A stretch of 57,396 bases of DNA, taken from positions 1 to 57,396 of the forward strand of contig JAFGGO010000162.1 in NCBI GenBank assembly GCA_016930515.1, given 5' to 3'. The notes beneath the pieces were generated by a model. It worked only from the letters and a program-made list of their open reading frames with translations. It made no database searches and had not been told where the DNA came from. The DNA is from Promethearchaeota archaeon. Lineage in GTDB: Archaea; Asgardarchaeota; Lokiarchaeia; Sigyniarchaeales; SOKP01. Positions within the stretch are counted from its first letter, which is position 1. Each line of letters begins with the position of its first letter. This document shows positions 53,488 through 57,396 of this stretch, piece after piece. The position numbers were made by a program, and so were the translations under genes.

Positions 53488-54852
53488 ATGAGTTCTACAA
53501 ATTCCAGTAACTTATATATATCAAAAATCATCGTTGAAAAGCTATTTGGTAAATATTCGTATGAAATACCTAATCTCAAAGAAGAATTTGTTGATTATTC
53601 AAGTATAATGATCTTATATGGATTTAATGGATCAGGGAAAACAACAATTTTAAATTTGCTATTTAATCTATTATCATACGCTGAAAGAAGCGGACATAAA
53701 TCGTATATTTCAAATGTTGTTTTTGAAAAATTTGAAGTTCAGTTTAGTAATAATATTATAATAATTGCAAAAAGAAAACCTGGTAAACTTATTGGCGCTT
53801 TCGACATTATTGTTAATCATAAAGGAGAAAAAATTATTAAGTGTAAATTTATTGCAATAAAAGAAGATAAAGATCGTTTTTTTATTCCTGCTATGCAAGA
53901 AAGAATCTTGTATTATGCTCGAAAAGAAAAGTCTGAAAAAGATTATAGAGAACTAAATGAATACCTTTATAATCTTAACTTATCTCTTTATTATCTCACG
54001 GATGAAAGAAAAATTCTAAATATAAAGAGTACTTCTTTGGAAGAAGATTTGCTAAATAATAAAATCGATGAATTAGAATTGCTTAAACATTATAGAAGTG
54101 TAAAGAGTGATGGAAAAACAATTAAACAATCTATTAGAAGAGCTGAAGATTATTTACATAAACAAATAACTGAAACATTAACTAAGGTTGAAATTGACGT
54201 AAATAATATTTATTCTGAAATTATAAGCTCATTTGAAAAATCAACTTCAATCAAAGATGGAGATTTTGATGATATTAAAAATTTAAAAAAGGTTTTAGAA
54301 GATTTGTCAATTCAAAGTGAAAAATATGCGAAATTTAATTTAATGCCTCCTTTATCAATGAAAGATATAATTAAATCTATAGATAAAACATCAAAAGAGA
54401 ATTATCACACAATTATCTCTATTTTAAAACCTTATATAAATGGAATAAAATCTAAATTTTCTTCCTTAGAAAAATTATATAATATTTTAAAGCTATTCAC
54501 AGATTATTTAAGTAATTTTTTTTTTGATAAGGAGGTAGAGTATCGATTAAATGAAGGTATAGTTATTTCAGATAGAGGAATTATTTTAAATCCAGAAAAA
54601 TTATCCTCTGGTGAAATACAATTGCTAACATTATTTTGTAATATTTTACCTGCTCGAAAACATTCAAGTATTTTTATAATTGATGAACCAGAAATATCGT
54701 TAAATGTTGAATGGCAAAGAGAATTAATTCCTGTTTTACTTGAATTAACAAAAGGAAACCAGATTCAATTCATTTTCGCAACACATTCAATTGAATTCTT
54801 AACATTATATAGTGAGAAAGTTGTTGATCTAGTTAATAATGCTGAAAGTTAG
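53488..54852 (+). CDS. AAA/ABC-type ATPase, AriA-like (PARIS system)
   Basis: 454 residues. Walker A is GFNGSGKTT (about 45-53), signature LSSGEIQLL (about 372-380), Walker B IFIIDEPEISL (about 396-406) and a switch His in ATHS. A long coiled-coil insert (about 130-360) separates the halves, as in AAA_15/OLD-like sensor ATPases. It is followed 11 bases on by a DUF4435/TOPRIM gene, the order of the PARIS anti-phage system, in which AriA forms a cage that holds AriB and releases it when triggered by anti-restriction proteins. The trigger here is unknown. The gene is very AT-rich, unlike the ATPase gene just upstream. Confidence 0.8.
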   Translation: MSSTNSSNLYISKIIVEKLFGKYSYEIPNLKEEFVDYSSIMILYGFNGSGKTTILNLLFNLLSYAERSGHKSYISNVVFEKFEVQFSNNIIIIAKRKPGKLIGAFDIIVNHKGEKIIKCKFIAIKEDKDRFFIPAMQERILYYARKEKSEKDYRELNEYLYNLNLSLYYLTDERKILNIKSTSLEEDLLNNKIDELELLKHYRSVKSDGKTIKQSIRRAEDYLHKQITETLTKVEIDVNNIYSEIISSFEKSTSIKDGDFDDIKNLKKVLEDLSIQSEKYAKFNLMPPLSMKDIIKSIDKTSKENYHTIISILKPYINGIKSKFSSLEKLYNILKLFTDYLSNFFFDKEVEYRLNEGIVISDRGIILNPEKLSSGEIQLLTLFCNILPARKHSSIFIIDEPEISLNVEWQRELIPVLLELTKGNQIQFIFATHSIEFLTLYSEKVVDLVNNAES

Positions 54853-54863
54853 AGGTATATCTG

Positions 54864-55757
54864 TTGATTAATGGAAAACTCCGTAAACCAGAAGAAATAA
54901 TACAGAGATATAAAAAACATCCAAATTTTAGAGATATCTATTGTGAGGGGCCAACAGATAAAAATTTCTATAATTTAGTTTTAAAAGAGCTAAATATCAA
55001 TGTAAAAATTTATCCGATATCTACATTAAATATTCAAGAAAGTATTGCTGAAAATCTAGGATTAAAACTTAAGTTAGAAGAAGGTGCTAAAAAGAATGTA
55101 ATTATACTTTCAAGGTTTCTGGAATCAAAATTAGAGAAGAAATATCTTACAAATTATCGTTGCATAATAGATAAAGATTTTGACTTTTATTTTGGTCTTG
55201 ATTATTCTTCTTTAACTTTATATACTACAGATTACAACTGTGTTGAGATGTATGTTTTTAATGAATTAGCAGTAAATAAATTTATTACACCATTTTCGAA
55301 TGTTCCATTTGATTCTAAAAAAATAATAAAAGAATTAAAAAATGTTTTAGAAAAGATGTTTTTAATAAGACTTGTTGATAAATCAATGAATTTATGTTCA
55401 GAATGGAAGAATTTTATTAATAATTGTAAAATTAAAAAATGTAAAATATATTTTAATTGTAATTCATTCTTGGAAAAATATTTTAATCAAAACAAGATAA
55501 CAGGAGAAAGAAGAAAAAGATTTTTAGAAGAGTTTAAAACATATAGACATCATATAACTAAAGATTGCCGAAATCAGATTCATAAGCTTGATCTCAGAAT
55601 GTTATTCATAAAATATATAAGAAGTTGTTGTAAAACAAGTGATTATAATAAAAATTCGGAGTTTTTTCCTCTATTTCAGAGTGTAGAAATCAACGATATA
55701 AAAAAGGAGAATTTATTTATAAAATTAAATACTTGGTACTTTAATTCGAATCATTGA
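54864..55757 (+). CDS. DUF4435/TOPRIM-like effector, AriB-like (PARIS system)
   Basis: 297 residues, AriB-sized. Glu28 in IYCEGPTDKNFY is the TOPRIM-type acidic residue; IIDKDFD gives the Asp-x-Asp pair, followed by TTDYNCVEMY, the other DUF4435 hallmark. In PARIS, AriB is a nuclease that cuts tRNA and stops translation when released. A Cys/Lys-rich C-terminal half (about 175-297) is unassigned. It starts at TTG 54864, set by GAGGT 7 bases upstream, and forms a two-gene unit with the ATPase. Other AAA-plus-DUF4435 pairs exist, so the exact system is not proven. Confidence 0.75.
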   Translation: MINGKLRKPEEIIQRYKKHPNFRDIYCEGPTDKNFYNLVLKELNINVKIYPISTLNIQESIAENLGLKLKLEEGAKKNVIILSRFLESKLEKKYLTNYRCIIDKDFDFYFGLDYSSLTLYTTDYNCVEMYVFNELAVNKFITPFSNVPFDSKKIIKELKNVLEKMFLIRLVDKSMNLCSEWKNFINNCKIKKCKIYFNCNSFLEKYFNQNKITGERRKRFLEEFKTYRHHITKDCRNQIHKLDLRMLFIKYIRSCCKTSDYNKNSEFFPLFQSVEINDIKKENLFIKLNTWYFNSNH

Positions 55758-55990
55758 AAACAAATGTTTTCAAATTAAATCCCTTGAATTTATTTATTTT
55801 ATAAAATTGAATAAATTGATTCATTGTTTAATGAAGATAAGTATAGTGTTTAAAAGGACATTACCTTCGATAAAATATTGTTTTTTTATATAGAATTTAT
55901 AAACCTTTGGTAACAAAGTTATTGCTAATTCAAATTTACCATCCAAAATAATACTTACAACTTTTTATAATCTTTTTCGTGTTATTTATT

Positions 55991-57310
55991 TTACATAATA
56001 ATTTTTATTTGATCCAAAATCTTTTTTTTAAATATTTTTTGATTCATTTCAAATTTCATTAATCCTTGAATTAGATGGAACTTTTTGAATATCCATCTAT
56101 TTGGTAATTCCGTTTTTTCTAAATAAATAGGTAATATTGTTTTATGTTTCTGTATGGCTAATTCGATTTCGTTATTTACACCCTCAGATTCTATTGAATT
56201 AAGAGAAACAAATACTAATATCAATTTAGAATTGATCAACTTCTCAATTATAAAATCTTCATAATCAAGCGTTAGTTGGATTCCTTCATCATACCATAGA
56301 TTGAATCCTTTCTTATAAATATCATTTATGATTGGAAATACAAGGTTCAAATCTTTATGAGCATAACTAACAAAAATATAATCATTATCTCCATTATAGG
56401 CTTCAAAAGGAGGTGTCAAATTAAATAACGATTTTTCTTCTTGATTTATTTTATGTTTAGATATTAATTGATCTGATTCATAACGCTCTATTATATTATT
56501 TTCAGTACCAATTATTATGTATCTTCCTCTATTAACAATAAACAGAAATATAATTCTCTTTTCAAATTCTACAATTGATTCTAATTCCATTTTTTTCAAG
56601 TCCCAGCAATATAATAAATTTTCACTTGTTCCAAAAAGTTGTTTCTCATTAAAATTAATAGATAGATTGTCAATTTTTTTTTGAAAAGTATCAATTTCTC
56701 CAATAATATCTTTTAAATTTACATCCCAAATATAGATCTTTTCTTTTGAGTATGAAACTATATAATCTTCAAAAGAAATTATACTCAAAATAGGGCTTTC
56801 ATGTTTTTCTAATGTATGAATTAAATTACCTGTTTGGAGATTCCAAATTTTTATATCATAATCATCTGATCCACTATATATGTGCATATCATCTATAGCT
56901 ATAGTATTAACTCCTGCCGAATGTCCATCAAGTTGATGTAGTAAGATTTTTGATTTCAAATCCCAAATTTTAATGGTATTATCTTTCGAAGCAGATATTA
57001 ACTTATTGCTATTCTCAAGTAGCTTTAATGCTGTAATATTATGTCTATGTGCTGTCTTTTTCATAATATTGTTATTTGATTTAAGATCCCAAATATTAAT
57101 AGATTGGTCTTGGGAAAAACATACTAAATAATTATTGAGATCTACTATAATATGATTAACATTCTCTAAAATAAATTGAAATTCTAATTGATTTGAAAAA
57201 GTTTCAATATCGAGTATTTCTAAAATATTGTTGTTTAGAAGAAGTACTAATTTAGTATGATCTAAACTCATACACGCAGAATGGATCCCAATATTCCTCT
57301 CGATCTTCAT
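55991..57310 (-). CDS. WD40-repeat protein with C-terminal TIR domain
   Basis: 439 residues. The first ~270 form six or seven WD40-type blades (for example KTAHRHNITALKLLE, SASKDNTIKIWDLKSK, YSGSDDYDIKIWNLQTG). The C-terminal ~140 are a TIR domain: DYIFVSYAHKDLN, GFNLWYDEGI, ILVFVSLNSIES and a NNEIELAI helix with the conserved Glu expected for NAD-cleaving TIRs. TIR proteins with repeat-type sensor domains are common in bacterial and archaeal defence, killing the cell or signalling by NAD use. It is convergent with the AriA/AriB-like pair, 230 bases away. No partner gene is seen because the window ends 86 bases past its start. Confidence 0.85.
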   Translation of the reverse strand: MKIERNIGIHSACMSLDHTKLVLLLNNNILEILDIETFSNQLEFQFILENVNHIIVDLNNYLVCFSQDQSINIWDLKSNNNIMKKTAHRHNITALKLLENSNKLISASKDNTIKIWDLKSKILLHQLDGHSAGVNTIAIDDMHIYSGSDDYDIKIWNLQTGNLIHTLEKHESPILSIISFEDYIVSYSKEKIYIWDVNLKDIIGEIDTFQKKIDNLSINFNEKQLFGTSENLLYCWDLKKMELESIVEFEKRIIFLFIVNRGRYIIIGTENNIIERYESDQLISKHKINQEEKSLFNLTPPFEAYNGDNDYIFVSYAHKDLNLVFPIINDIYKKGFNLWYDEGIQLTLDYEDFIIEKLINSKLILVFVSLNSIESEGVNNEIELAIQKHKTILPIYLEKTELPNRWIFKKFHLIQGLMKFEMNQKIFKKKILDQIKIIM

Positions 57311-57396
57311 TGTTTGACCTGATTATGTATTTCAATTTAATTTTAAATTATTATTAATATACTAAATTGGAATAAATTTATATATGTATGTTGTTA

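Overview
The window looks like chromosomal DNA of an Asgard archaeon, most like a Lokiarchaeia-type lineage. The evidence is an AT-rich genome with archaeal information-processing genes (CTP-dependent riboflavin kinase, archaeal ThrRS, Pth2, TruD, type-2 methionine aminopeptidase, Alba-like protein, eL38, eL40, thermosome) mixed with eukaryote-like proteins. The latter are a Rab/Ras-like GTPase, longin-like domains, an Rpn11-like JAMM protease, a possible BRO1-like protein and RING/B-box-like zinc fingers. No rRNA, tRNA or CRISPR array was recognised.

Layout. 1-5.8 kb: the tail of one surface protein, then a small winged-helix protein overlapping a 1360-residue secreted beta-helix protein with a membrane anchor and a cytosolic zinc finger. 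5.8-10.7 kb: carboxylesterase, nucleotidyltransferase, longin-like/winged-helix protein, CDP-alcohol phosphatidyltransferase. 10.7-14.5 kb (minus strand): translin-like protein, SepRS (O-phosphoseryl-tRNA synthetase), FAD synthetase RibL (apparently starting on AUU) and riboflavin kinase RibK. 14.7-20.1 kb: ThrRS, membrane proteins, a winged-helix/7TM-longin pair and a convergent Rab-like GTPase. 20.2-26.7 kb: membrane acyltransferase-like protein, MfnD-like ATP-grasp ligase, BRO1-like protein, large TPR protein. 27.1-33.6 kb: NifU-like protein, a frameshifted hydrolase, Prs, a small kinase, JAMM protease, Alba-like protein, VTT membrane protein. 33.7-42.5 kb: translation cluster (eL40, eL38, KH/zinc protein, Pth2, TruD, bacterial-type AspRS, MetAP2) with an orphan DNA methyltransferase. 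42.5-47.4 kb: accessory region with an unexplained GC-richer block, a 7TM protein, an interrupted membrane gene, a BspA-like surface protein and a second finger protein. 47.5-49.2 kb: thermosome, strikingly GC-rich.

49.3 kb to the end looks like a defence or mobile-element island. It starts with a GIY-YIG nuclease whose frame runs, past a single TAA, straight into a HerA-like ATPase. Next comes an AAA ATPase plus DUF4435/TOPRIM pair resembling the PARIS (AriA/AriB) anti-phage system, then a WD40-TIR protein on the opposite strand. The nuclease/ATPase unit is the best candidate for an undescribed system.

A second theme is eukaryote-like membrane and ubiquitin-type biology: the same zinc finger occurs at three loci (one decayed), with the JAMM protease, longin-domain proteins, GTPase and BRO1-like candidate in the same stretch. 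A third theme is decay and recoding: a decayed finger gene, frameshifted hydrolase, stop-interrupted membrane gene and fragments of LRR and DUF285 proteins. All family assignments come from reading motifs by eye, without database searches.
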